In this document: piece after piece, positions 8,978 through 18,543 of the stretch
Position numbering within the stretch: position 1 is the first letter of the stretch
Layout: every line of letters starts with the position of its first letter
Made by a program: the position numbers and the translations under genes
From: Benzoatithermus sp963720725
GTDB taxonomy: Bacteria > Pseudomonadota > Alphaproteobacteria > Geminicoccales > Geminicoccaceae
Reading direction: 5' to 3'
Length of the DNA: 64,000 nucleotides
NCBI GenBank assembly: GCA_963720725.1
Contig: CAVRGN010000008.1
Span: 186,001-250,000 of the forward strand
The notes under the pieces: generated by a model
The model's input: the letters and a program-made list of their open reading frames with translations, nothing else
The model's database searches: none
What the model was told of the DNA's origin: nothing

Positions 8978-9736
8978 ATGACGCTCCCTTTCGCCCGCGG
9001 CCTGTCCCCCGAGACGCCGTTCCTCATGGCGGCACTCCTGCGCGACCGGCGCGCGCGGCGGCCCCGCGGCCGGAGCTGGCTGCGCATCGCCCACCGCCTC
9101 GCCGCCGGCCTGCCGCCCGCCGCCGCGGCCCTGCCCGAGGGTGCCAACGAGCAGCTGGTCCTGCGCCTGCTCCGGCACGAGGAGTTCTCGGGCTTCGTCG
9201 AGGCCGCCCGCGAGGAGCTGGCCCTCCCGGCCGAGGAGCAGCGCCGCCAGCTGGTCATCTCCGCCCGCCAGACCATGGAGCGCCTCCTCGCCTGGGACGA
9301 CGGCCCGACCGCGATCTTCATCCTCGACCAGGAATGCCGCAACCTCGACCCCGCCGAGACCCTGGTCGACGGCATCCTGAAAGCCCGCGCCCGCACCAAG
9401 CCGCGCGGCTCTGGCCGCAAGCCGAATCCCCGCCCCAATCGCCCGCGCGACCCGCTCGCCACCCTGATGCACCACGGCACCGCCCGCCTGCGCCAGGAGA
9501 TCGAGACCGAAACCGCGCTCCGCCACGCCGCCCTCGCCGCCGCCCCGCCACCCGCCCGCACCACGGCGGAAGCGGCCCGGCACGCGCTGGCGTTGAAGCG
9601 GGCGGCGGGTGGGCGTCCCGCCCCGGCCGGCCGCGGCCCGGCCCCTGCACGACGCGGACCCCGGTCGACGGCGACGGCCGACCCGCCGCCCGCAGGACCG
9701 CCTCGCCCATGCCGCGCCTGGGCGCAAGGCCCCTGA
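8978..9736 (+). CDS. Hypothetical protein, helical, basic C-terminus
   Basis: I do not recognise this 252-residue protein. Residues 1-140 look helical and ordered (for example LVLRLLRHEEFSGFVEAAREELALPAEEQRRQLV and TAIFILDQECRNLDPAETLV). From about residue 140 onward it is Pro/Ala/Arg-rich and low complexity, probably disordered; the last ~50 residues may be a wrong-frame extension. The codon-position GC pattern of the first part looks coding, and a GAGGAGAATATTCCTC stretch precedes the ATG. No signal peptide or membrane segment is visible. Confidence 0.5.
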   Translation: MTLPFARGLSPETPFLMAALLRDRRARRPRGRSWLRIAHRLAAGLPPAAAALPEGANEQLVLRLLRHEEFSGFVEAAREELALPAEEQRRQLVISARQTMERLLAWDDGPTAIFILDQECRNLDPAETLVDGILKARARTKPRGSGRKPNPRPNRPRDPLATLMHHGTARLRQEIETETALRHAALAAAPPPARTTAEAARHALALKRAAGGRPAPAGRGPAPARRGPRSTATADPPPAGPPRPCRAWAQGP

Positions 9737-9868
9737 TCCGGGCCGGTCGCTTCCGCTCGCCGTCCCGCTCAACGCCCACACTCGGCACCGCTGGATTTCA
9801 TGCCCGGGGCACATCGGTGCTATCGTCCCGTCATTGCCTATGCAGGCGACGCGCGGAGAGCAGCGCCG

Positions 9869-12585
9869 GTGCATGAGATTTTCATCAGCTATTCTTCCAG
9901 GCATCGCGCCGCTGACGGCGGGAGTTGGCGGCCGTGCTGGAAGCGCAGTACGGTGCAGGCTCGGTCTGGTGGGACCAGGACCTTGGAAGCCGCGCGCTCT
10001 TACGGCGTGCAGATCCGACAAGGCCCTCGCCGAAGCGCGCGTCGTCGTCGTGGTCTGGACCGCCGGCGCCATGGTCTCGCGACTATGTCCAGGCCGAGGC
10101 TCAGAGGGCGCTCGATGCGCGGCAAACTGGTCAACGTCCGGCCGTGCGGACACTGCGCTTCCGGGACATCCCGACGCCCTTCAACATCCACCATATCGAT
10201 GACGCCGAGGACCACGAGCGCATCCTGCGCCACGGTCGCCCAGGTCTGGCACGGCGCGCCGATCTCGCACCCGTACCGCAGCACGAGATCTACTTCCGCC
10301 AGCACGGCCACCGCCTGGTCGACCCCAAGCAGAAGCGGCTGCCGCGCGACCTGCGCGAGATCGGCCCGTCCGAGCTGCTGCAGGCCAAGTACGCCGTGGT
10401 CCCCTACGCCGACGTCACCGGCATGGCCGCCGAGCTGCTGGACTGGTGCACCGCCAACCCGCGCCCCACAGCCGGCCGCCTGGTCCATGGCCCCGGCGGG
10501 ATGGGCAAGACCCGGCTGCTGATCCACGTCGCGGCTCAGCTCCGTGAGCAGCGGTTGGACCGCCGGCTTCCTCGACCGCCCGCACGAGGAGGTCGAGGCC
10601 ACGCTCAAGCAGCGCTGGCAGGCGCTGGACGCAGCTCCTCGACCATGGCGACGACCAGGGCCTGCTCCTCGTCCTGGACTACGCCGAGGCGCGCCAGGAG
10701 GAACTGCTCCGGCTCGCCCGCCGCCTTGCCGCGCGGCCCGAGGGTGTTACCCGCAGGGTCCGCATCGTCCTCCTCGCCCGCGGTGCCGGCGAATGGTGGC
10801 AGCGGCTGGTCGAGGAGCAACCCGACCTGGAGCGGCTCGTGCGGGGTGTAAACGGGCAACTCACGCCGTGGAGCTGCCCGATCTAGCGGAGCAGCGCATG
10901 CCTGTAACGGCGCTCGTGGTATTGCCTGGTCTGGATGCGAGGGCACGCCTCGCGCGGGCAACCGTGGCGAACTCCTCAGCGCCTCGCTACGAACGACGAC
11001 TACGAGCGTGCTTGCCGTGATGATGGAGGCATGCTCTGGCTGGCTTCTGCTGCACAAGTGCCCGCCGATAGGCTTCGCGGCGCTGTTCGATCGCGACCTG
11101 GCTTCGAGGGCATTGGTGTAAGCGCCTGCCCACGGACGACGGCGGCTGCGTGATAAGTGTATTGTGCTGGTTAACTCGTACAGGGCTTGCCAACGGCGAT
11201 GCCGCCGAGCGTGTGCTGATGGCCGAGCTTGATGACGAGCGCAAATCCGGAAGAGCGTGGCTGAGTCTCGAAGACTCCGCCATTTAGGCGGCGAGGCCGA
11301 ATTGATCAGTCGAGCCGTCGTTCACCGTCTCGAGGTAGGACGGCGATGTTGAGCTTGTCGACAGTTGCCTCAGCTGGATTACGACGGGATCGAGCGAGTA
11401 TTCGTCGTAGCTTGGTGGGCGATCTGCTGACCATGCTGCAACGCGCAACTCAGCCCGAGCATGGCACCGTTTCACAGCGCCGCGTAAATCGTTCTCAACC
11501 CATAGCCTAAGCGCATCGGCACAAGCAGAAAAGTAATAGCGATAACAATCGGAAGCCGTGGCTCCCTAGCTAGTCGATTAGCAAAATGCCTCTTTGTCCT
11601 GGATGACGATGCGCTTGATTCGCTCAACAAGGCTTTACCCCGTCAACGTCTCGAGGCGATCAGATCCGCGGCGCTCAGATTTCGAAATGATGCCGACCCA
11701 GCGGAAGTACTGGCGGCAGCATTGAACAAACCAATCGACAGAAGTACGCCATTCAGAGCTGACTACGATCGTAATTCATCGAACCAGCTAAAGAGAATTC
11801 AGTCAATATCATTCGATAGGGCAAAGTCATGGTGGAAACGGCAATGTAACATGGCACCGCGACGGGCAAGACAATTAATTGATATCGTGGAATGTCTTTC
11901 TATTCTGAGTTCTAGCTTGTGGTTTGTTCATAGAGATGAGGAGGCAACTGCTCTCGATCGAGCGATCGCGGAGGCTTGGTGTCGAATCTGATCGGAATGC
12001 AAGCGGATGCTAGCTGCCTGGGAGAAGCCATCGCGTCAGCGTGCGAGAACCTGGAGCGCTCAGGAGAATGGGGGGAGGCCGCTTCTTTGCGTCATGTGCA
12101 GTCCGAGGCTTGGCGTAGTGCTGCATTCGTGCGCGACGGTCGCATACAAATAAAAATGGCGCACAGTTTGCATCAACTGAGTACTGACTTAGCATATGCG
12201 GGAGAGAAGGAGAGAGCGCTGCCGCCAGTTCGTAGGCCATCAAAATTCTTCGCGGGCTTCGCTCTAAGTGCCATGATGATGGCGCTGACACCCTTGCGAA
12301 TTGCTTGGCGACTATGGGCTGTCGTTTGGCAGACCTCGGACAACAAGACAGCGCGCTTGCTGCCTGTCACGAAGCGGTTGAACTCCATCGACAGCTGCTG
12401 CCGCGGGGTAAGTGGACAGCATTGTTCTTGTTAATATAGTTCGGTCCCTCGCAATTCTTGGGAATGTGATGGCTCATTTTGAGAAATATGGTGAGAAAAA
12501 AAAGGCCGTCGTCATTGCCGTCCGAGGCATCGACGAGTTGCAGGTCGGCGCGCGCTCGCCCGAGCTGGCGGAGACACCACCGTGA
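9869..12585 (+). pseudogene. TIR - STAND-like NTPase - TPR protein, heavily broken
   Basis: Several consecutive frames together spell one ~900-residue protein. From the GTG at 9869, HEIFISYSSRHR is a TIR-domain first strand, followed in shifted frames by SVWWDQDLGS, ARVVVVVWTAGA and SRDYVQAEAQRA, which contains the probable catalytic glutamate of NADase TIR domains. Next come an NTPase with Walker A GPGGMGKTRLL (about 10490-10520) and Walker B GLLLVLDYAE (about 10660-10690). The 3' half is AT-richer and more decayed, but TPR-like helices are readable (SGEWGEAASLRHVQSEAWR near 12060; LADLGQQDSALAACHEAVE near 12325-12380). The frame closes with AHFEKYGEKKKAVVIAV before a TGA at 12583. This is the architecture of TIR-NTPase-TPR defence effectors. 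Confidence 0.62.
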
Positions 12586-12681
12586 TTGCTGCAGAGCATC
12601 CTCGTCTGTAGTTTCTTCCTGCATGCGCGCCGCTGCTGGTGAGGGCGCGCCTGCGCCCGATCAGAGGTGAGGCTGGATAAG

Positions 12682-13785
12682 ATGACCAACCGACGGAACA
12701 TGCTGGCCGGGACGGCCGCGGCGGCGACGGGTGCGATCGCGGCGGCGTCGAGCTTTCCCAAGCCGGCGATCGCACAGGCCATGCCGGAGCTCAAGTGGCG
12801 GCTGACCTCCAGCTTCCCCAAGAGCCTGGACACGATCTACGGTGCTGCCGAGGTGTTCGCGCAGGCCGTGGCCGAGATGACCGACAACAGGTGGCAGATC
12901 CAGGTCTTCGCCAGCGGCGAGATCGTGCCGGGGCTGCAGGCGGCGGACGCGGTGACCAACGGCACGGTCGAGATGTGCCACACCGCCTCCTACTACTATG
13001 TCGGCAAGGACCCGACCTTCGCCTTCGGCACCGCGATCCCGTTCGGGCTCAACAGCCGGATGATGGACGCCTGGCTGTTCGAGGGCGGCGGGCAGGACCT
13101 GCTCAACGCGTTCTACGCCAAGTACAACATCCATTGGCTGCCCTGCGGCAACACCGGCTGCCAGATGGGCGGCTGGTTCCGCAAGGAAATCAAGACGGTC
13201 GGCGATCTCAACGGGCTGAAGATGCGGATCGGCGGCTTCGGCGGCAAGGTCCTGAGCAAGCTGGGCGTGGTGCCGCAGCAGATCGCCGGCGGCGACATCT
13301 ACCCGGCACTGGAGAAGGGGACCATCGACGCCGCGGAGTGGGTCGGCCCCTATGACGACGAGAAGCTCGGCTTCTACAAGGTGGCCCCCTACTACTACTA
13401 TCCCGGCTTCTGGGAGGGCGGGCCGACGCTGCACGCGTTCATCAACACGGCGAAATGGAACGAGCTGCCCAAGAACTACCAGGCGATCGCGGTCAACGCC
13501 GCGCACCAGGGCAACACCATCATGCAGGCCGCTACGACGCGCAGAATCCGGAGGCAATCAAGAAGCTCGCCGCCGCCGGCGCCCAGCTCCGGCCCTACTC
13601 GGCCGAGATCCTGGAGGCGGCCTACAAGGGCCGCTCGAGGTCTATGCCGAGACCTCGGCCGAGAACGCGGACTTCAAGAAGCTCTACGAGGCGCAGTCCG
13701 CCTTCCGCAGCGACGGCTTCCTGTGGTGGCAGGTGGCCGAGTACAGCTTCGACAGCTTCTCGATCCGCAGCCGCGACAAGAGCTG
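12682..13785 (+). CDS. dctP: TRAP transporter solute-binding protein DctP, frameshifted
   Basis: Periplasmic receptor of a tripartite ATP-independent transporter. MTNRRNMLAGTAAAATG is a Tat-like signal with a paired Arg, cleaved near AIAQA. The mature part carries LKWRLTSSFPKSLDTIYGAAEVFAQAV, the fold of DctP/TakP receptors, and GLKMRIGGFGGKVLSKLGVVPQ with the conserved Arg that binds the ligand carboxylate. Two small frame changes (about 13530 and 13635) interrupt the C-terminal part, which ends WWQVAEYSFDSFSIRSRDKS. The length (~367 residues) fits the dimeric FcbT/TakP class, which binds alpha-keto or aromatic acids; the actual ligand is unknown. Its membrane subunits lie on the opposite strand downstream. 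Confidence 0.85.
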
Positions 13786-13795
13786 AGCGTTCCGA

Positions 13796-13827
13796 GTCGC
13801 GCGGCCCGTCCGGTGGGGCCGCGCGAC
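13796..13827. terminator. Hairpin terminator between dctP and the cupin gene
   Basis: A perfect 12-bp stem (GTCGCGCGGCCC with GGGCCGCGCGAC) and an eight-base loop begins ten bases after the dctP stop. It lies between convergent genes and lacks a T-run. It probably ends the dctP transcript and may serve the cupin gene too. Confidence 0.6.
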
Positions 13828-13888
13828 GTCGACGCCTCGGCGGGCGTGGCGCAGCCCGCACCAGAAGGTCGCGCCGCCGCGCGATCGT

Positions 13889-14307
13889 CTAGCCGTGGAC
13901 GGGGTCCAAGAACGGGGTGTCCGTGTCACTCACGTAGAAGATGACGACCTTCAGCTGCTCGCTCGTGGCGCGGTTGTAGCCGGTCATCTTCACGTTTGGC
14001 GGCTCGACCATCGCCTCGCCGGCCTTGACCGTCACCGGCTCGTGCCCCTCCATCTCGACGTGAAGGCACCGGCCACGACGTAAACGGTGACCGGCCAGCG
14101 AAGTGTGTGGAACGGGGTCCGGTCACCCGGCTGAAACGTCGCCGTCGTCACGCGCACCTGCTGCTCGTCGCCGACGGGCATGCCCGAGACGAGCTGCGTC
14201 AGCACCAGATCGGGCTTCACCATCCCCAGATCCTGCGCCGAGACGGCCAAGGTCAGGAGCGCGGCCGTGACCGCAGTCATGCAGGCCGTTCCGATCAACA
14301 TCCGCAT
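13889..14307 (-). CDS. Exported cupin-domain protein, frameshifted
   Basis: A small secreted or periplasmic cupin. MRMLIGTACMTAVTAALLTLAVSAQ is a signal peptide. The barrel follows with TTATFQPGDRTPFHTLRWPVTVYVVAG, the cupin-1 motif whose His and acidic residues normally hold a metal. Near 14060 the frame slips and continues EMEGHEPVTVKAGEAMVEPPNVKMTGYNRATSEQLKVVIFYVSD, cupin motif 2. After repair it is ~138 residues. The role is unknown; it sits between the TRAP receptor and membrane subunit genes, which could be chance. Confidence 0.72.
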
Positions 14308-14445
14308 CGACTTTCCTCCTACCCTTGGACTGGATCGAGCTTCTACCCGAGGTTCCGAAGCCAGGCAAAGTATTGGCTGCGATCCGTGCCGCAGGGGACT
14401 TCCAGCCCGCTGCCCAGGCCCGAATGGGCCCGGGCAGCAGGCTGG

Positions 14446-16250
14446 TCAGTTGGCGGGCGGCTGTCCCGTCGCCGGCGGCTCCAGCCCCGGCAGTGGCGCC
14501 GGCGGCTCAAGCCCGGGCAGGGGTGCCGGCTGGTCCGGCGGCTCCAGGCCCGGCAGCGCCGGGGGCGGCTCCAGTCCGGGCAGGGCGCCGCCTGCGGGTG
14601 GCTCCAGCCCGGGTAGGCCGCCGCCGCCGCCGATGCCGAGATCGAGCGGCGCCAAGTCCAGCGGGGGCAGGTCGAGCTGCTGGATGGTGTCCGGGCTGAC
14701 GCCGGTGCCGGCGCCTTTGTAGTGCATGACCATGACGGGAAGAGGATCACCAGGCCGACCATGACCAGCTGGATGCACACGAACGGCACGGCACCCCAAT
14801 AGATCTGGCCGGTGGTCACCGGCTCCATCCGCGGCCGCTGAGCCGGTCGAGGTAGCGACTTGGCCGCCACCGAGCGCAGATAGAACAGCGCGAAGCCGAA
14901 CGGCGGGTGCATGAACGAGGTCTGCATGTTCACGCCCATGATCACGCCGAACCAGATCAGGTCGATGCCCAGATGCTCGGCCGCCGGCCCGAGCAGCGGG
15001 ATGACGATGAAGGCGAGCTCGAAGAAGTCGAGGAAGAAGGCGAGCACGAACACGATCGCATTGACGACGATGAGGAAGCCGATCGCGCCGCCCGGCAGCG
15101 AGATCAGCAGGTCCTCGACCCATTTGTGGCCGTTGACGCCGTAGAAGGTGAGCGAGAACACCCGGGCGCCGATCAGGATGAAGATGGACGAAGGACGACA
15201 GCTTGGCGGTCGCGTCCATCGCCTGCCTCAGCAGGTCGAAGGTGAGGCGGCGCTTCATCAGCGCCAGCACCAGGGCACCGGAGGCCCCCATGGCGCCGCC
15301 CTCGGTGGGCGTCGCGATGCCGAGGAAGATCGTGCCCAGCACCAGGAAGATCAGCGCCAATGGCGGGACCAGGACGAAGATGACCCGCTCGGCCAGCTGC
15401 GAGATGATGCGCAGCTTGAGATAGTGGCTGGCCACGGCCACAGGAAGGCGAACAGGCCGGCGCAGGAGACGGCCGGCACCAGCTCGCCGCCGAGCAACCG
15501 GCTGGTGGCGAAGCTGACCGCGATCGAGAGGGCAACACGAGCCAGCAGCGAGGTCAGGCCGGAGCCGCCGTCGTCCTCGCGGATGGTGCGCGCCTCCAGC
15601 GGCAGGGCGGGTGCCGCCTTGGGATTGAACAGGGTCACCAGCACGACGTAGCCGACATAGAGGCCGGTCAGCACGAGGCCCGGGATGATCGCGCCCTCGT
15701 ACATGTCGCCGACCGAGCGGCCGAGCTGGTCGGCCATGACGATCAGCACCAGGGACGGCGGGATGATCTGGGCCAGGGTGCCGGAGGCGGCGATGACGCC
15801 GGTGGCGAGCCGGCGGTCGTAGCCGTAGCGCAGCATGATCGGCAGCGAGATCAGGCCCATCGAGATCACCGAGGCGGCGACCACGCCGGTGGTGGCGGCG
15901 AGCAGGGCGCCGACGAAGATCACCGCGTAGGCGAGGCCGCCGCGGACCGGGCCGAACAGCTGGCCGATGGTGTCGAGCAGGTCCTCGGCCATGCCGGATC
16001 GTTCGAGAACCAGCCCCATGAAGGTGAAGAACGGGATCGCCAGCAGCGTGTCGTTGTTCATGACGCCGTAGACGCGCTCGGGCATGGCCTGCAGGAAATT
16101 GGGCGGGAACAGGCCGAGCTCGATGCCGATGAAGGCGAAGGCCAGGCCGTTGGCGGCCAGCGCGAACGCCACCGGGTAGCCGAGCAGCAGCAGGATGACG
16201 AGGCCGCCGAACATGATCGGCGCCATGTTGTGGATCAGGAACGCCTCCAT
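14446..16250 (-). CDS. dctM: TRAP transporter large permease DctM, frameshifted, with repetitive tail
   Basis: Large membrane subunit of the TRAP transporter, a sodium-driven importer of organic acids. The intact first ~240 residues have the family pattern: PVAFALAANGLAFAF, FTFMGLVLERSGMAEDLL, VGALLAATTGVVAASVISMGLISLPIMLRYGY and IAASGTLAQIIPPSLVLIV. The frame changes near 15440, 15190 and 14735, but the sequence continues with GTIFLGIATPTEGGAMGA and FWFGVIMGVNMQTSFMHPPFGFALFYLR-like signatures. After the last membrane helix it carries an unusual ~60-residue proline-rich tail with five LPGLEPP units. It follows dctQ by one base, so the two are translationally coupled. Confidence 0.85.
14474..14616 (-). 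repeat. Five LPGLEPP coding repeats in the DctM C-terminus
   Basis: On the coding (minus) strand the 3' end of dctM contains five imperfect tandem units, each encoding LPGLEPP separated by two to five residues (AGGA, PA, DQPAP, AP). The DNA units on the plus strand read close to GGCGGCTCCAGCCCGGGCAG. Such repeats are prone to slippage expansion. The tail is predicted disordered and lies outside the membrane region. Confidence 0.85.
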
Positions 16251-16251
16251 C

Positions 16252-16842
16252 TCAGGCTCCCCGGTCCGACGGCATGCCGCCCATCTCGCGCGCCATCACC
16301 TCCTCGGTGTGCACCGGCTCCTCGCCGTGCGGGTCGGGGATCAGGCCGCGCATCACCGCGATGCGCTTGATGATCTCCGAGATGCCCTGCAGGAACAGCA
16401 GGAAGAAGCCCAGGGGGATCAGGATCTTGGCCGGCCATTGCGGCAGCCCGCCGGCATTGCCCGACTGCTCGTTCTGCAGATAGGAGGTGATCGCGAACGG
16501 AATGCCGTCGAACAGCATCAACAGCACGAACGGCATCAGGAACAGGAAGTGGCCGAAGAGGTCGATCCAGTCGCGCACGCGCTTGGGCAGGCGGCTGTTG
16601 ACGATGTCGATCCGGATATGCTCGTTCTTGAGCAGGGTGTAGGCCGCGCACAGCATGAACACGGCGCCGAACAGCTGCCACTGCAGCTCGAGCCAGGCGT
16701 TGGAGCTGACGTCGAACGCCTTCCTGACGATGGCGTTGACCGCCGAGACCAGGACGGCCACCAGGATCAGCCAGTAGGCCGACCGGCCGATCGCCGTGTT
16801 GAGCCGGTCGATCCCGGCGCTCAAGCGCAGTGCCGCATCCAA
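16252..16842 (-). CDS. dctQ: TRAP transporter small permease DctQ
   Basis: Small four-helix membrane subunit of the TRAP system. The chosen start is a TTG preceded by GGCAGGGGGGAC, giving 196 residues. The DctQ signature region NAWLELQWQLFGAVFMLCAAYTLLKNEHIRIDI lies at residues ~45-77 with the conserved E-x-x-R, and later helices are FGHFLFLMPFVLLMLFDGIPFAI and ILIPLGFFLLFLQGISEIIKRIAV. It ends one base before the dctM ATG, in the usual QM order, and together they form the membrane part for the DctP receptor encoded 2.5 kb away on the other strand. Confidence 0.87.
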   Translation of the reverse strand: MDAALRLSAGIDRLNTAIGRSAYWLILVAVLVSAVNAIVRKAFDVSSNAWLELQWQLFGAVFMLCAAYTLLKNEHIRIDIVNSRLPKRVRDWIDLFGHFLFLMPFVLLMLFDGIPFAITSYLQNEQSGNAGGLPQWPAKILIPLGFFLLFLQGISEIIKRIAVMRGLIPDPHGEEPVHTEEVMAREMGGMPSDRGA

Positions 16843-17100
16843 TGGGCCGTCCCCCCTGCCAGGTCCACGATGCCCGCGTGCCGGGCTTTGTTCGGCTTCA
16901 GCAGGAAAAGCATAGCAGCCATGCGCGAGCCCGCCCAATAGCCTAGGAGTCCCTGGCCGACGATATGCCGCGTGCCGTGGTCGGGCGTGGCGCGAAGGGG
17001 ACAAGGCCGTAGCCGTCCTGTAGGCATGAGCTGCTACAGTGCGCAGCATTGCGGGGGCGGATCGTGGCGTCGGCCGCGGTCCGCGGGGGAAAGTGGGCAC

Positions 17101-18474
17101 GTGCTCGGAAGATTCTGCCTCGCTCTGTCGGCAGCGGTCTGGCTGGTCGCCGCGCCGGTTGCGGCCAGCGCCGCTCCCAGCGGGCCGCGCAGCGTCCTGC
17201 TCATCATCGCCGACGATTTCGGGCTCGACGTCGCCGGCTTCTACCCGCTCACCGTCCGGCAGACGACCAGCCCGCCGGCACCGCCGACGCCCAATCTGGG
17301 CCGGCTCGCCCGACAAGGCGTGCGCTTCGACAATGCGTGGGCGAACCCCAATTGCTCGCCGACACGTGCCACCATCCTGACCGGGCGCTACGGCTTTCGT
17401 ACCGGCATCGGCCAGACCGTGAACCTGGAGCCGCCATGGCCGGTGCTCTCGACCGCCGAGACCACGCTGCCCGAAGCCTTCGCGCGGGCGAAGCTCGGGC
17501 ATGAGCTCACGCATGTCGGCAAGTGGCACCTCGGGCATGGCCTGGAAACGCCCCGCCTGCATGGCTGGCAGCATTTTTCCGGACCGGACCCGAAGCTGCC
17601 CCGCCTCGAGGATCCCTATGTCTGGCCCAAGGTCGTCGACGGCGTGGCATCGACCTCGACCACCTACGTCACCACCGACCAGGTCGACGACGCGCTCGGG
17701 GCGATCGACCATGCTCGGGCGGCGGCCAAGCCCTACCTGATCTGGCTGGCGCTGAGCGTTCCGCACGAGCCGTTCCACAAGCCGCCGAACAAGCTGCACC
17801 ACCGCCACTCGTTGCCGGTGGTGGCCACGCCCGACGCTGCCCTGTCACGGGCCTATTACGAAGCCATGATCGAGGCCATGGACGCCGAGATCGGCCGCCT
17901 GCTGCGCGGGGTCGACCTCGCCACCACCACCGTGATCTTCATCGGCGACAATGGCACGCCGGGCGAGGTCATGGCGCCGCCCTACGATCCCGAGCACGGC
18001 AAGCTCGGAGTCTACGAGCAGGGGGTGCGGGTGCCGCTGATCATGGCCGGCGCCGGGGTGGCGGCACGGGGCACCGCGACCAAGGCCCTGGTCAACGCCG
18101 TGGATCTCTTTCCGACGGTATTGGGCCTCGCCGGAATCGATGCCTCCAAGGCGCTGCCGTCCGCACTCCGCCTCGACGGCGTGAGCCTGATGCCGCTGCT
18201 GGCCAAGCCCGGCGGGCCCGGGGTGCGCTCCTGGTCCTACACCGAGCGGTTCGGCCTGACCCTCACCCGGAACTGGCAGCGTGCGATCCGCGACGGGCGC
18301 TTCAAGCTCATCGAGCGCAAGGCCGGGCTGGACGCGCCGGAACGGGAGTTCTTCGATCTCCAAGCCGATCCCTATGAACGGCAAAATCTTCTGCCCGGCG
18401 CCATGACCAAGGTCCAGCGCACCCGAATGCTGCGGCTGGATGAGCAGATGCACCGATTGCTCAGCGAACCATGA
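17101..18474 (+). CDS. Exported sulfatase (Cys-type, alkaline-phosphatase superfamily)
   Basis: A 457-residue sulfatase. The GTG start gives a clean signal peptide (VLGRFCLALSAAVWLVAAPVAASA); longer starts would bury it. The metal-binding DD is at residues 38-39 (LLIIADDFGLDV), and the modification motif C85-S-P-T-R89 in NPNCSPTRATILTGRYG is where the cysteine becomes formylglycine. HVGKWHLGH, a conserved catalytic Lys/His segment, and the later GDNGTPGEV metal site are also present. It would hydrolyse sulfate esters in the periplasm or outside, on a glycan or aryl sulfate. No sulfatase-maturing enzyme is visible in the window. It is 69 bases upstream of the beta-propeller gene. Confidence 0.9.
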   Translation: MLGRFCLALSAAVWLVAAPVAASAAPSGPRSVLLIIADDFGLDVAGFYPLTVRQTTSPPAPPTPNLGRLARQGVRFDNAWANPNCSPTRATILTGRYGFRTGIGQTVNLEPPWPVLSTAETTLPEAFARAKLGHELTHVGKWHLGHGLETPRLHGWQHFSGPDPKLPRLEDPYVWPKVVDGVASTSTTYVTTDQVDDALGAIDHARAAAKPYLIWLALSVPHEPFHKPPNKLHHRHSLPVVATPDAALSRAYYEAMIEAMDAEIGRLLRGVDLATTTVIFIGDNGTPGEVMAPPYDPEHGKLGVYEQGVRVPLIMAGAGVAARGTATKALVNAVDLFPTVLGLAGIDASKALPSALRLDGVSLMPLLAKPGGPGVRSWSYTERFGLTLTRNWQRAIRDGRFKLIERKAGLDAPEREFFDLQADPYERQNLLPGAMTKVQRTRMLRLDEQMHRLLSEP

Positions 18475-18543
18475 TCGAGAGACATTGAGGGGCGCGGTTG
18501 CGCCTCGAGCGAGCGATAACGCCCGAATGGCGACGGAGGAAAC

